This document shows, piece by piece, positions 31,193-42,940 of a stretch of DNA of 64,000 bases (positions are counted from its first letter, which is position 1; each line of letters begins with the position of its first letter). Both the position numbers and the translations under genes were made by a program. The stretch spans positions 9,915,001 through 9,979,000 of the forward strand of contig CP114487.1 of NCBI GenBank assembly GCA_027186245.1. Reading direction: 5' to 3'. The notes beneath the pieces were generated by a model. The model ran no database searches, was not told the DNA's origin, and worked only from the letters and a program-made list of their open reading frames with translations. Source of the stretch: Coriaria nepalensis. Its lineage: Eukaryota; Streptophyta; Magnoliopsida; Cucurbitales; Coriariaceae.

Positions 31193-31327
31193 CGTCCCCT
31201 GCATTTCATCTCCTTCCAAATTACTCACCAGAAAAGATAAAGAACAAAGATTCAACACCATATAAAAGCGTAGTCTTACAGTACATTTGATATCCTTTTC
31301 AGTTTTCACCATATATATATAAAAAAG

Positions 31328-33410
31328 ATGGATCCGTCATCCATGTATGCAATCAGTTTCCTATATGTTTTCTTGTCTCTGTTTTTTCTACCCTTTTACA
31401 TCTTATTGAAAAGAGGCAGGAGATCAGAAGCCAGTTACGGAAAAGCAGTTTACAAACTGCCACCGGGCTCGATGGGTTTGCCATACATCGGCGAGACCCT
31501 TCAACTCTACTCCCAAAACCCAAACATTTTCTTTGCGACCAAACATAAAAGATACGGAGAGATATTCAAGTCCCATATTCTGGGATGTCCCTGTGTCATG
31601 CTTGCTAGCTCTGAAGCCATCCGCTTTGTCTTAACCACTCAATCCCACTTGTTCAAGCCCACGTATCCTAAAAGCAAAGAGCGTCTGATTGGTCCGTCAG
31701 CCATTTTTTTCCACCAAGGCGAATATCACACTTATCTTAGAAAGCTCGTTCACGGCCCTTTGTCTCTCGACTCTGCACGTAACATGGTGGCGGATATTAA
31801 CGCCACCACCGCCTCCGTCTTGGACTCCGTGGCCGGTGGCCATGTTGTTAACACCTTCCATGCAATGAAAAAGGTCGGTATCTAGTTTACTAGCTTCCGT
31901 TATTTTATTATTTTAATTCAAATGAAAGCCATGTCATTAATTATTTTTTCTTTTAAAAATACTGTAGCTCTCTTTTGAAGTGGGCATATTGGCAATTTTC
32001 GGCCATTTGGAAGATACTTACAGAGAACAACTAAGGAAGAACTATTCCTTAGTGGAAAGAGGCTACAATTCTTTTCCGACATTTATTCCAGGAACTTCAT
32101 ATAAAAAGGCTCTATTAGTAAGTCAATCAATATTCATTAACACTCAAATTAAACGTTTATTAAGTTTTATTCACCTTGACTGATTCTTGATCTTAATGAT
32201 GTACGAACAGGCTAGGAAGAAGCTAGGTGAGATTCTAAAGAGCATAATTTGCGAAAGGAAGGAGAAGAGATTGCTCGAGAAGGATCTTCTGGGCTGTTTA
32301 TTGAACTCGAAGAATGAAAAGGGAGAGATACTAAGCGATGAACAGATAGCAGATAACATAATTGGCGTGCTCTTTGCTGCTCAAGACACTACTGCTAGTG
32401 TTATTACTTGGATCGTCAAGTATCTTCATGACGACCCGAAACTTCTAGAAGCTGTCAAGGTACGTACGTACATGTCATCATATCTGTGATCCTTAATCAT
32501 TGCTTTAACTTGCTCTTATGATTATTGACTATTGCTTACAAACAACAGCTTTGTTAATTTGCAGACGGAGCAAATGGCGATTCGAGAATCGAACCGCGAA
32601 CAAAACCAAACATTGAGTTGGAATCAGACCAGAAATATGCCAGTTAGTTACAAGGTACGTATGTTTAATCATATGCAGTTGTTTTATGTTCCGAATTAAT
32701 GAGAGGGTAATTAACTGTTTGTTATATAACCACAGGTTGTATTAGAGAGCTTGAGAATGGCTAGCATTATATCTTTCGTCTTTAGAGAGGCAGTGGCTGA
32801 CGTGGAATACAAGGGTAAGATTTATACGTCCATTAATTAAAAATTTTAAAACCAAAGTAAATTTGAATTCTAATAGTCATCTGATTATACGATCATGCAA
32901 ATTTAAGCAGGATATCTAATTCCAAAAGGATGGAAAGTGATGCCTTTGTTTCGGAATGTTCATCACAGTACAGAATATTTCTCAGATCCTCACAAATTTG
33001 TCCCTTCAAGATTTGAGGTGTGCTTTTTTCTTTTTTTTTCTTTTTTTTAATTTATTTATTTTATCTAACAATTCTTAATGAATAAGGCAGGTTGCAAAGA
33101 AATCATATACATTCATGCCATTTGGGAGTGGAGTCCATGCCTGCCCAGGAAATGAGCTTGCTAAGCTTGAAATTCTGATCATGATCCATCACCTGGTCAC
33201 TGATTACAGGTATCATTTCAAACTTCTTTGTAAGAGGTTCAAGAAATTTAATATGGTTAATCGTGATTGAGAAACTGATGTGACTTTGATTTTTGTTGGA
33301 TCAGGTGGGAAGTGGTCGGTTCGGATAGTGGAATTCAATATGACCCGTTTCCTGTGCCTTCTCATGGACTCCCAGCCAGATTTTGGAAACAGTCTACCTC
33401 TACAAATTAA
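31328..33410 (+). CDS. CYP707A: Abscisic acid 8'-hydroxylase (CYP707A family)
   Basis: Eight exons (31328-31873, 31968-32117, 32211-32459, 32565-32654, 32736-32814, 32911-33017, 33091-33209, 33305-33410) give 481 residues. CYP707A enzymes hydroxylate ABA at C-8' to start its conversion to phaseic acid. They are ER-anchored cytochrome P450s using NADPH and a reductase. Visible parts: N-terminal membrane anchor (ISFLYVFLSLFFLPFYILL), hinge KLPPGSMGLPYIGETLQLY, PTYPKSKERLIGPSAIFFHQ, I-helix oxygen-binding AAQDTTAS, K-helix ESLR, and the haem loop FMPFGSGVHACPGNE with the Cys ligand. The segment LVHGPLSLDSARNMVADINA is less like the family than the rest. The ORF is intact, so an active enzyme is likely. 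Confidence 0.92.
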
Positions 33411-34133
33411 CCTCTTTTTGGGCTCATTTTTACTCTTAATTTTTACGCCTTAATCACTCCCTATCAAAAAAAACTCTAGGGGAGGTTGCTAGCTAGCTAG
33501 ATTCCTTTTTTTTAGGCTTGTAATGAAGAAAAAATCTTCCTTCATTTTGAAATTAAAACCGTATCTTTAGCTTTATTTTGCTTGTGGGCTAGATTCCGAC
33601 AGTGAAGGACCCATTGTCCTAACAGTGAGGGTCAATGGTTCACTCAATCTACTTACGACATGTCGTTCTTAAACAACAATCAAGTACTGTACCTTAATAA
33701 AAAGAGAGCGACAGCAACTACCTACATCTTCACAGATGAGACTGTTTTATTTTTTAACAGAACATTTATTAAGCCTGCTATTATTAATTCAAGCCCAACC
33801 TAAATGTCCTATAAGTTAGGCCCATTTATGGGGTTATTAATTAGCCCAACAGCCCAACAGCCCACTGCTTCCCACGTTCAGAATCAGAAGCATAATAATG
33901 AAAATATTTCCAAATGCGTGTAATGAAGAGTTACTGATGCAAGCAAACGTCGCCTCCAGAAATGGAACTTGGTTGGGAAACGTGTCGTACCGCATACGAT
34001 CCTGAACTGAACCCATCCCCATACTTATTAATTATCGTCTCCCTCCCAACTGATTTCTTGCTCGAAAGATAACGTCGGTGTAAGATAGAGCTGAGAGCAA
34101 CAATTGGTTGAATTCGAAGAGAGAGCGTAATCA
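33411..34133. other. Intergenic between CYP707A and SCP2
   Basis: It holds the CYP707A 3' UTR and the SCP2 promoter and leader. No further exon or repeat was recognised. Confidence 0.6.
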
Positions 34134-34992
34134 ATGGCGAACTCCCTTAAATCCGACGCTTTGCTTGAGCAGATGAAGCAGCATCTCGCCACTGATGCCG
34201 GCAAGGAGCTCATTAAGAAGATCGGCCTCGTTTATCAGATTAACATTGCACCTAAGGTTCTCTCTTTCTTTCTCTCTCTCTCTCTCTCTCTACTGTATAT
34301 ATATATATATGTATATTTCTTTTGCCCCATTTTTTCATGCGGATTTGGTTTAGATAATTCTGATGTTATTGTTTTTGCAGAAACTCGGTTATGAAGAGGT
34401 AACTTATACCGTTGATCTCAAGAAAGGGGATGTCACTAAAGGTTATATGAGATTCCCCTGGTATAATCATATTTAGGGATCTCACTAGGGTTTTTAATTC
34501 CCCTGGTGTGATTGGGTCATCAATAATGTTATATGAGATTTCTCGTTGAGAAAGACATTAGTGATTAGCCATAAATTTGTCATTTTGAGACTTTAAGACC
34601 TACAATGGTGACACTTTTTATCCCAAAATCTGGGCCTATATTCAGGGTTTTTCTTTCTATTAAGTTGTTTCCATGCATTTTCTGAGCTTCAGGGCCATAT
34701 GAAGGAGGAAAACCTGACGCCACATTTTCCTTCAAGGATGACGATTTTGTTAAGGTTGCACTAGGGAAGATGAATCCCCAAATTGCTTTCATGAGGTCCA
34801 ACACTTTTTCTCAATGCATTTCACAATCACTTCTTGTACCTGTAAATAGTCCTCCCCTCTCCTCTGAACTTATACATTTGCTCTGTTTTGTTATAACTAA
34901 TGGGATGCAGGGGTGTGATGAAGATAAAGGGGAGTATCAGTGCTGCCCAGAAATTCACTCCAGATATTTTCCCCAAGCCTTCTAAGATGTAA
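34134..34992 (+). CDS. SCP2: Sterol carrier protein 2 (SCP2), peroxisomal
   Basis: Four exons (34134-34256, 34381-34441, 34693-34795, 34911-34992) give 122 residues, the size of the single-domain plant SCP2. The protein binds and transfers sterols and other lipids and acts in peroxisomes. The SCP2 fold is complete: GLVYQINIAPKKLGYEEVTY, TVDLKKGDVTK, then DATFSFKDDDFVKVALGKMN and GSISAAQKFTPDIFPKPSKM. The C-terminal SKM is a variant type 1 peroxisomal targeting signal, where many relatives have SKL. Intron 1 contains a (CT)n and a (TA)n microsatellite. Confidence 0.93.
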
Positions 34993-35599
34993 CGAACAGA
35001 ACATGTCAAGAGAAGGACTACTACCACTGTCTTAGTAGTTGCTTCAACTGTGTCTCTTCAAATAATAAGTTTAGATATTCAATCCGACCTTGTATTACCA
35101 CATATTAAAAACTGTTCTTCCCAATCTCTGTGCTTAAATATGTATGCATACCATCTTTCCCTTTCCGGTCTTGTGTTTCCAGAAGGACCTGAAACGTTAA
35201 GGTGGTGCAATCAAATTAAATTTATGCATTCCAACCCCTTTTTCTTTGATTCGTTCGATATGGACCCTTTGATCCTTTAATCATTTAAGGTGAGGACTTA
35301 TGAATTGATGTGTTTATTGAATGCTGTAGAACTGTATTAGTTGTGAGGAAGGTTTTGTTGGTTGAATACCGGGATGTTCAGGATCTCTCTGCTCATGGTT
35401 TAATTCCGTAATCATCTGCAAATAGCAAATGATTGGGATGATAAAATTAAAATGTTAAATACCTTTTTATGTATTTCACAAGTAATTTTGTAAGGATGCT
35501 GAAGTTTGACGTATGTATCTAAAAAGTTATTAGTTAGAATCTTGGGGTACTTGTGGTTCGAGAATGAGTAGAAGAAGAAGTTCAAAAATATGTAAAAGA
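34993..35599. other. 3' flank of SCP2 up to the retrotransposon
   Basis: No coding exon was seen. If the copia element had a 5' LTR it would lie here, but I found no matching partner downstream and no obvious primer-binding site. Confidence 0.45.
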
Positions 35600-38060
35600 C
35601 TGTGGAAGAGGCTGGTTCCAGATTACCATTGATGGTTGAATCAGACATGTCTACAATTTTAACAAACCCACCAACCCGATTGGATCATGGGGATAACCTT
35701 CAAAACCATCAGAATACATTAGTCTTTGAACTCTTTATCAAGGATAATTACGAGGTTTGGTCTAAAGTAATGAAAAGAGCTAATGAAAACAAAATTGTTT
35801 TCATTAATGGAAAATTGCTTAAACCAGACATTTCACCCTCAGATACAACCAATTCTGGCAAAACAAAAATTCTTATTGAAGAATGGAACGTTGTAATGAT
35901 ATGGTTGTTTCATTGATACAAAATTCAGTAAATCTGGAAATAAATCTAGTATATCATACATCAATAATGCGCAAGAGTTACGGGATGAGTTGAAAGAAAC
36001 TTTTGCTTTAGCAAGATGGACCACGGGTCTACGCTTTAAAGAATCAATTAGCAGATCTTAAGCAAGGAGAGGATTCCGTGGTAGTGTATTATGAGAAACT
36101 TAAAACTCTATGGGATCAGCTAAAGGATTTTGAACCTATACCTAAATGTTTTTGCGCTTAAAGTTATTGGTGGATAGGTTTCGGAAAGACAGGGTCATAA
36201 AATTCCTCATGGGTCTGAAGGATGACTATTCAGCCTCTACAGGTCAAATTTTGCTTCAAATTCCCCTGCGTAAGGTGAACATAATCTATAGTCAAATAAA
36301 GAATCAATAGAGGAGGACACGAGCAATTGCTGCATTTGAAAGCAGTACTCCTGAACGAGCTGCCAAGGAAATTTCAAAGTTATACAATGTTGTCTATTTG
36401 AAGAAGAATGGAGAATATGTTAAGAAGCAAAAACTCTTTTGCACGCACTGTAAAATCACTGGACACTCATTTGAGAATTGTTTCAAGGCAGGCAATGCGG
36501 AGGCACCTATCTGTAAGAATTGTAAAATGCAAGGACATACTAAGTCTAGATGCTACAAGCTGATCGGATTTCCAGAAGGGCACAAATTTCACAATCCAAC
36601 CAAGAATGTTAATCAAGTGACAGTTCCTATGAAGGTGGTTCAAGAAGGGAATTCCAGTGATCAATTTACTTTCTCCAAAAATTAATATCAACAGTTTGTG
36701 GCTCTTATTAATGGAAAAGACCAAACACCTCAAGTTAACATGGTTCAGTCAGCTCAATCAGGTCTGTCCAGCTTCTATTTATCTTGTTATAATATTCCTA
36801 AATCTAACACTCCATGGATTTTAGATACTGGTGCAATTGACCATATAATCTGTGATATTTCCTAATTTTCCAAGATTGATTCTACAATTCAGTTTTATGT
36901 GCAATTACCAAATGGTCAAATGGCCCATGTATCTCACATAGGAAAGTGCAAATTACAGACACGTTAGTCCTTCATCAAGCTCTCTGTGTTCCCTCATTTT
37001 CCTTCATTCTCATTTCTGCCAGAAAACTTGCAGAATCTATGAATTATTTTCTCACTGTCTCCTCCACTTAATGTTTTATATAGGACCCTTTTGGACTGGA
37101 AGACGATTGTGAAGGGTGAACTGTTCAGCATGGACTCTATCATCTCTTGATCACAAATCATCATCCTACAGTTTCAGCTAATAAAATGTTTTTTTTTTCT
37201 AACTTTCCCAACAATTTGATGTCAACTCTTAAGCTTCTTGATTCAGTTGAATTGTGGCATGCTAGACTTGGTCATGCATCTTTGGATATATTAAAAATGT
37301 TAAGAGTTTCTCTTATTTCCAATAAAGAGTATCATTGTGACATTTGTGTTTTATCTAAGCATCACAAATTATCATTTCCTAAATACCACCAAATCCAATA
37401 AATTGTTTGAATTAATCCACTGTGATATATGGGGTCAACATTCAGTTCCTAGTCATGAAAGATTTAAATATTTTCTTACCATAGTCGAAGATCATTCCAG
37501 CAATACATGGATCTATATGATGAAATATAAATAAGAAGTTAAGGATCATATTCAGTCATTTTATTCATATGTCCAGACTCAATTTGGTCAGAAAATTTCA
37601 AAAGTTAAGAAGTGATAATGGTAGTGAGTTTATGTTACATGATTTTTTTAAGGAAAATGATAGTATTCATCAATATTCTTGCATTGAAACTCCAGAACAA
37701 AATAGTGTGGTTGAAAGGAAATATCAGCATGTTCTTAATGTAGCAAGGGCTCTTTGTTTTCAATCTGGTCTTTCTTCGAGTTACTGGAAAGAATTTATTC
37801 AAACCTCTGTGCTTTTTAATCAGCAGAACCCCCACTCCCCTTCTATCACACAGTTCACCATATGAAATACTCTTAGGTAAATTACTTGATTATCATTCTC
37901 TAAGAAGTTTTGGCGCTTCTACTCTGTCTCAGGGGGAGAAAGAAATTTTATCCTAGAGCTACTAAATGTCTCTTTCTTGGTTATCCACAAGGAGTTAAAA
38001 CGTTACAAACTATTGAATCTAGAGTAAAATTCCATTTTGATGTCTAGAAATGTTAAATTC
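35600..38060 (+). mobile_element. Decayed, truncated Ty1/copia retrotransposon
   Basis: Fragments follow copia order. A Gag region (35602-35916 and on) has WSKVMKRANENKIVFINGK. Two zinc-knuckle-like motifs follow, CTHCKITGHSFENC and CKNCKMQGHTKSRC (36440-36560). The protease motif is WILDTGAIDHI (about 36815-36848). Pre-integrase HARLGHASLDIL and integrase pieces come next: ELIHCDIWG, LRSDNGSEF, and PEQNSVVERKYQHVLNVARA (37250-37865). A post-integrase KCLFLGYPQGVK lies near 37966. Many stops and frameshifts separate the pieces. Reverse transcriptase and RNase H are not seen, and no LTR pair was recognised. It cannot move on its own. Confidence 0.85.
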
Positions 38061-38713
38061 TCTATTTTTTTTCTTGTAGGACTCCTTCTGTCACGGTGGA
38101 TAGTTCAAACATCATATCACCTTCCATAACACCCTCATACCAAACTCATTATTTCAATGAATGTTGTTGCTATCCTTAAAGTTGAAAACTAAATACCAAA
38201 CTACCAATCCCTCCATCCTTTATCCGCGTTCATTGTAGAATGGAAATGTAAGCTTCGTGTCTTGCACGTTATGCTTTTGTATCTTCTCATTCCAGTCGCT
38301 TTAGATGCTCCTAATTTTTCTCTTTACAGTAAAAGAATACGGTCTTAAGAAAAACAAAATTATAATTGGTCACATACCAACAAAGAATATACAATACAAG
38401 TCTTCTTAGACTTTTCCCATTGACCATAAGGAAGATTTGCAATTGGTCACATACCAGACTGCTTTTGAGCTAAATCAACGGGTCAGGCACTCTCAATCTG
38501 TATGTACACGGAGAGATTGAGGAGTACCATTCCACACCCAAATCGACAAAGGCCCCAGTTTTCTATAATATTGAATAAAATCTGGTTAGTTGATAACCAC
38601 AGGAACGTTAATTGCCTCGATCACCTTAATTTATCAGCTAACCAGAGTTTATTCTATGTAAACTGGTGCTCCTTCTGAGTTAATACACAACTTATAATTA
38701 GTTTATGTAAGAG
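38061..38713. other. Intergenic between the retrotransposon remnant and alpha-amylase
   Basis: It should hold the alpha-amylase promoter. No exon was seen. Its first part may still be retrotransposon-derived, but no protein match is visible. Confidence 0.45.
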
Positions 38714-40263
38714 ATGAGAATGAATATGAAGAAGTTCCTCACTTCTCTACGCATACTCTGCGTCTGTGTTTCTCTGTTCCCATCTTCGACGTCTTCTATC
38801 ATATTATTTCAGGTACATCCGCTTTACTATACTTCCATGTTGTTCTTTTCTTTTGTCCCATACTTGTCTACGCATGACTACATTTGACTGAAACACAAAC
38901 ACTTATGTCTGATATATATTATAACAGGGTTTTAACTGGCCATCAAGCAACAACCCAGGATGGTATAATTCACTAAAAACCAAAATCCCTGACCTCGCTA
39001 ATGCTGGAATTACTCACGTATGGCTTCCTCCACCTTCACAATCCGCCGCTCCCCAAGGTACGTTGCCTGATTCAACTCTTCAAAATTTTAACTAAAATGA
39101 TTTCTCGATCTAAATACCGTTTTTCAATATCCAAACAGGATACTTACCTGGAAGGCTTTACGACCTCAACGCTTCAAAATACGGATCACAAGATGAACTG
39201 AAGTCGCTAATTGCAGCTCTCCATGACAAGGGAATCAAAGCTGTAGCTGACATAGTTATAAATCACAGAACAGCAGAGAGAAAAGACGGGAGAGGAATAT
39301 GGTGCATCTTTGAAGGTGGAACTCCAGACAACCGCCTCGACTGGGGCCCGTCATTCATTTGCAAAGACGATACTGCCTACTCTGACGGCACTGGAAATCC
39401 CGACAGTGGTTTACCCTATGATGCTGCTCCTGACATTGATCATCTCAATCCACAGGTCCAGAATGAGTTGTCTGATTGGATGAATTGGTTGAAGACTGAG
39501 ATCGGATTCGACGGTTGGCGTTTCGACTTCGTGAAGGGGTACGCTCCAAGTATTACCAAAATCTATATGGAAAGAACATCGCCTGATTTTGCAGTGGGGG
39601 AGAAATGGGATGATCTTGATTTACAAAACCCGGACCAGCACCGTGGTGCACTTGCAAATTGGGTTAATGATGCTGGTGGGTCTGTTACGGCATTTGACTT
39701 CACGACGAAAGGGATTCTTCAAGCTGCTGTTCAAGGTGAGCTACAGAGATTAAAGGACTCCAATGGCAACCCACCTGGACTGATTGGTATCAAGCCGGAA
39801 AGTGCGGTCACTTTTGTTGACAATCATGACACAGGATCGACTCAGAATATTTGGCCGTTTCCACGAGAGAAAGTCCTTCTGGGCTATGTCTACATTCTTA
39901 CCCATCCTGGCACACCATGCATTGTAAAACATATTACTTTTTTTTGTTTTTGTTTTTCTTTGGTGGGTTTGGTTTATTTGATCTTGTCTAACTACACGTT
40001 GTTTCTGGCAGTTCTATGATCACTTGTTTGACTGGGGACTGAAGGATGGGATTGACAAATTGACTGCAATTAGGAACAGAAATGGAATTAATAGCAGAAG
40101 CGCAGTAAGCATTTTAGCTTCTGATGCTGATCTTTACATGGCTAGAGTTGATGACAGAGTTATAATGAAGATTGGGCCAAAGTTGGATCTTGGCAATCTT
40201 GTTCCCTCTAACTTCCAGCTTGCCACCTCTGGCCAGGACTACGCTGTATGGGAGAAAATGTAG
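38714..40263 (+). CDS. AMY1: Alpha-amylase, GH13, secreted AMY1 type
   Basis: Four exons (38714-38812, 38928-39057, 39139-39923, 40012-40263) give 421 residues, the normal length for a plant alpha-amylase. It endohydrolyses alpha-1,4 bonds of starch. The N-terminus ([20 protein letters not shown]) is a signal peptide, so secretion is expected. Barrel motifs are intact: [38 protein letters not shown], catalytic nucleophile Asp in [14 protein letters not shown], acid/base Glu in FAVGEKWDD, and third acid Asp in [10 protein letters not shown]. The C-terminal beta-sheet domain ends [17 protein letters not shown]. Of three close Met codons (38714, 38720, 38726) I chose the first; the signal peptide works from any. 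Confidence 0.92.
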
Positions 40264-40547
40264 GATCACTGATCACGATCGCTACTAAAGCTTATCAGTT
40301 ATCAATTATCATGGGATTGTAATAAAAATAGAGCTATAGGCTTGAAATCCTGTTTTGTTATTATTAGATCAAACGAAATAATAATCCATGATTTTTATTT
40401 ATTCCGTTAGAAACTAACGCCCTGCTGACGTGGGAAAACAAAATAATAAATTTTGCCGCGTCAATAAAAAAACTCATCCAAGCTCCGATGAAAGTTTAAA
40501 ACCGGCCAGTCAAACAGGTCTCTCCGGTCGCGCCAGAGCTTTAGATT

Positions 40548-42677
40548 ATGAGACTTGGATCCTCAGTCGGTCTTTGTGCAAACAACCTTAATCTCTCTCT
40601 TTTTCACGCTGCTTTCAAATCCTATATCGAAAGGAAAACACCCGGATTTCCATTTCTCCTTTTCCGCCAGTTATTACAGTCTCCAGTGAAACCAAACGAT
40701 CTCACTTTCTCCCTTCTCATTAAAGCCTGCGTTACTTCATCATCTTCCTCCTCTTCTACTTCTTCTCCATCTTTGAATCTATTCGAAGTAAATCAGCTTC
40801 GGAGTCACTTGATAAAATGCGGTGTTGATCGGTTTTTATACGTTAGTACTGCGCTTCTAGACTTTTATGCGAAATTCGGATGTATGAAAATTGCACGGAG
40901 TTTGTTCGACGAATTGCATGATAGAGATCTCGTATCGTGGAACGCATTGATTTGTGGGTATTCCCGAAATGGGTATGGTCGTGATGGGCTGCGACTCTTT
41001 ATTCAGATGCGTAGGGAGGGGTTTAGTCCTCTTCAGACAACTCTGGTAAGTTTGCTTCCGTCCTGTGGTGGCTCCGAATTATCATTTCAAGGGAGATTAA
41101 TTCATGGGTTTGGAATTAAGGCCGGCCTTGACTTGGCTTCTCAAGTAAAAAATGCATTCACCTCAATGTATGCTAAATGTGCAGATTTGGGTTCAGCGGA
41201 ACTCTTATTTGGAGAAAATAATGAGAAGAGTGTAGTGTCCTGGAACACCATGATTGGAGCCTATGGCCAAAATGGGTTCTCTGATGAAGCAATACTTGTG
41301 TTCAAAGAAATGCTAGAGGAAAAGGTTGAAATTAACACAGTTACCATAGTGAGTATTCTCTCTTCAAACGCTGATCCAGAACTTATCCATTGTTATGCTT
41401 TCAAAATCGGCACCGTCAAGAATGATCCTGTAATTACTTCACTAATTTGCACATATGCAAAGTGTGGCAACTTAGGATCGGCAGAATGGCTTTACATGTC
41501 ACTTCCCCAGAAAAATTTGGTTTCCTTCACTGCAATCATTTCGGGCCATGCTGCAAAGGGGAACATGGTATTGGTTGTGGACTGGTTTTCCCAAATGCAG
41601 AAGTCAAGTATGAAACTTGATGCAGTTGCTCTGGTTAGCATAATCCATGGGATTACAGATCCTTCCCATTTTAGCATTGGACTTGCTTTCCATGGATTTG
41701 GAATTAAGTGTGGATTGAGTAATGACTCTTTGGTTGCAAATGGGCTGATAAGTATTTACTCCAGGTTCGATGAAATTGAAGTAGCTTTCTCTTTGTTTTT
41801 TGAAATGCAAGAAAAGTCACTGATCAGCTGGAATTCCGTTATATCAGGTTGTGTACAGACAGGAAGATCGATTGAGGCCATGGACTTGTTTTGTAGAATG
41901 AAGATGTCTGGTCAAAACCCAGATGCCATTACTATTGCTAGTTTACTATCTGGGTGTTGCCAATTAGGGAACTTACACTTTGGGGAGAAACTCCATAGCT
42001 ATACCCTCAGAAATAATTTACAAGTAGAAGACTATATTCAAACTGCTCTTATAGACATGTACACCAAGTGTGGAAGAATACAGCAAGCTGAGAGGGTGTT
42101 TAAGAGCATTACAAATCCATGCTTGGCTACATGGAATTCAATGATATCGGGCTACAGTCTATTTGGGTTGGAAACTAAAGCTCTCACTTGTTATACAGAA
42201 ATGATAGAAAAGGGACTAAAACCCGACAAAATCACTTTCTTGGGAATACTAGCTGCTTGTACACATGGAGGTCTGGTTCATGAGGGAAGAAGGTACTTCA
42301 ACCTTATGAAGGAAGAATTTGCCTTGGTGCCTGGATTGCAACATTGTGCTTGCATGGTTGGTTTGCTTGGTCGAGCCGGTATGTTTGAAGAGGCTATTGA
42401 GTGTATCAACAACATGGACATTGAACCTGATTCTGCTGTTTGGGGAGCTTTGCTTAGTGCTTGTTGTGTTCATGAGGAAGTTAGGCTTGGAGAATGCTTG
42501 GCTAAGAAATTACTCTTCTTGGATTACAGAAATGGGGGTTTTTTTGTGCTGATGTCAAATCTTTATGCGATTAATGGGAGGTGGGATGATGTGAAGAGAG
42601 TGAGGGAGATGATGAAAGAGAGTGGAGGGGATGGCTGTTCAGGAGTTAGCATCATTGAAGCTATATCTCTTGCTTGA
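40548..42677 (+). CDS. PLS-class pentatricopeptide repeat protein, E subgroup
   Basis: A single intronless frame of 709 residues, as usual for plant PPR genes. PPR proteins bind specific organelle RNAs and guide editing, splicing or stability. Repeats of about 31-36 residues with alternating P, L and S forms fill most of the protein, for example DLVSWNALICGYSRNGYGRD, SVVSWNTMIGAYGQNGFSDE, SLISWNSVISGCVQTGRSIE and LATWNSMISGYSLFGLETKA. The C-terminal E-type region has DSAVWGALLSACCVHEEVRL and LMSNLYAINGRWDDVKRVRE. No DYW deaminase domain is present. I remember it as close to Arabidopsis At2g04860. The organelle cannot be told from the N-terminus, and two early Met codons are close together. 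Confidence 0.92.
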   Translation: MRLGSSVGLCANNLNLSLFHAAFKSYIERKTPGFPFLLFRQLLQSPVKPNDLTFSLLIKACVTSSSSSSSTSSPSLNLFEVNQLRSHLIKCGVDRFLYVSTALLDFYAKFGCMKIARSLFDELHDRDLVSWNALICGYSRNGYGRDGLRLFIQMRREGFSPLQTTLVSLLPSCGGSELSFQGRLIHGFGIKAGLDLASQVKNAFTSMYAKCADLGSAELLFGENNEKSVVSWNTMIGAYGQNGFSDEAILVFKEMLEEKVEINTVTIVSILSSNADPELIHCYAFKIGTVKNDPVITSLICTYAKCGNLGSAEWLYMSLPQKNLVSFTAIISGHAAKGNMVLVVDWFSQMQKSSMKLDAVALVSIIHGITDPSHFSIGLAFHGFGIKCGLSNDSLVANGLISIYSRFDEIEVAFSLFFEMQEKSLISWNSVISGCVQTGRSIEAMDLFCRMKMSGQNPDAITIASLLSGCCQLGNLHFGEKLHSYTLRNNLQVEDYIQTALIDMYTKCGRIQQAERVFKSITNPCLATWNSMISGYSLFGLETKALTCYTEMIEKGLKPDKITFLGILAACTHGGLVHEGRRYFNLMKEEFALVPGLQHCACMVGLLGRAGMFEEAIECINNMDIEPDSAVWGALLSACCVHEEVRLGECLAKKLLFLDYRNGGFFVLMSNLYAINGRWDDVKRVREMMKESGGDGCSGVSIIEAISLA

Positions 42678-42940
42678 GTGAAAGAAAATTTCAATGAAAA
42701 TACCGAGTCTCTTGTTTTGGGCCAACGGTAGTGCAGCCCATTGGCCCATTACCAAAACGTTTGGGAGAGGAAGTTAACCGGTAACTGGCGGTAAACGAGG
42801 AACCCTAAAATTTCAAAATTTGAAATTGACGCCCTTCTGCTTTCTTTCAACGTCTCCACTCTCCCCTCCATCCCTTCTTCTCAGTTTCATATAGCTCTAT
42901 CTTCCTCTGAACAGATCTGAGAATTGGACCCTGAGTAGAG

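Larger units (their letters stand above)
26894..31327. other. Long intergenic region upstream of CYP707A
   Basis: I found no supportable gene in 4.4 kb. Scattered short frames lack domains. The segment 29270-29640 is noticeably richer in GC than its surroundings and follows a short (TA)n tract. Two copies of the palindrome TCCACGTGGA occur at 29046-29055 and 29993-30002. The last 150 bp hold the CYP707A core promoter. Confidence 0.45.
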
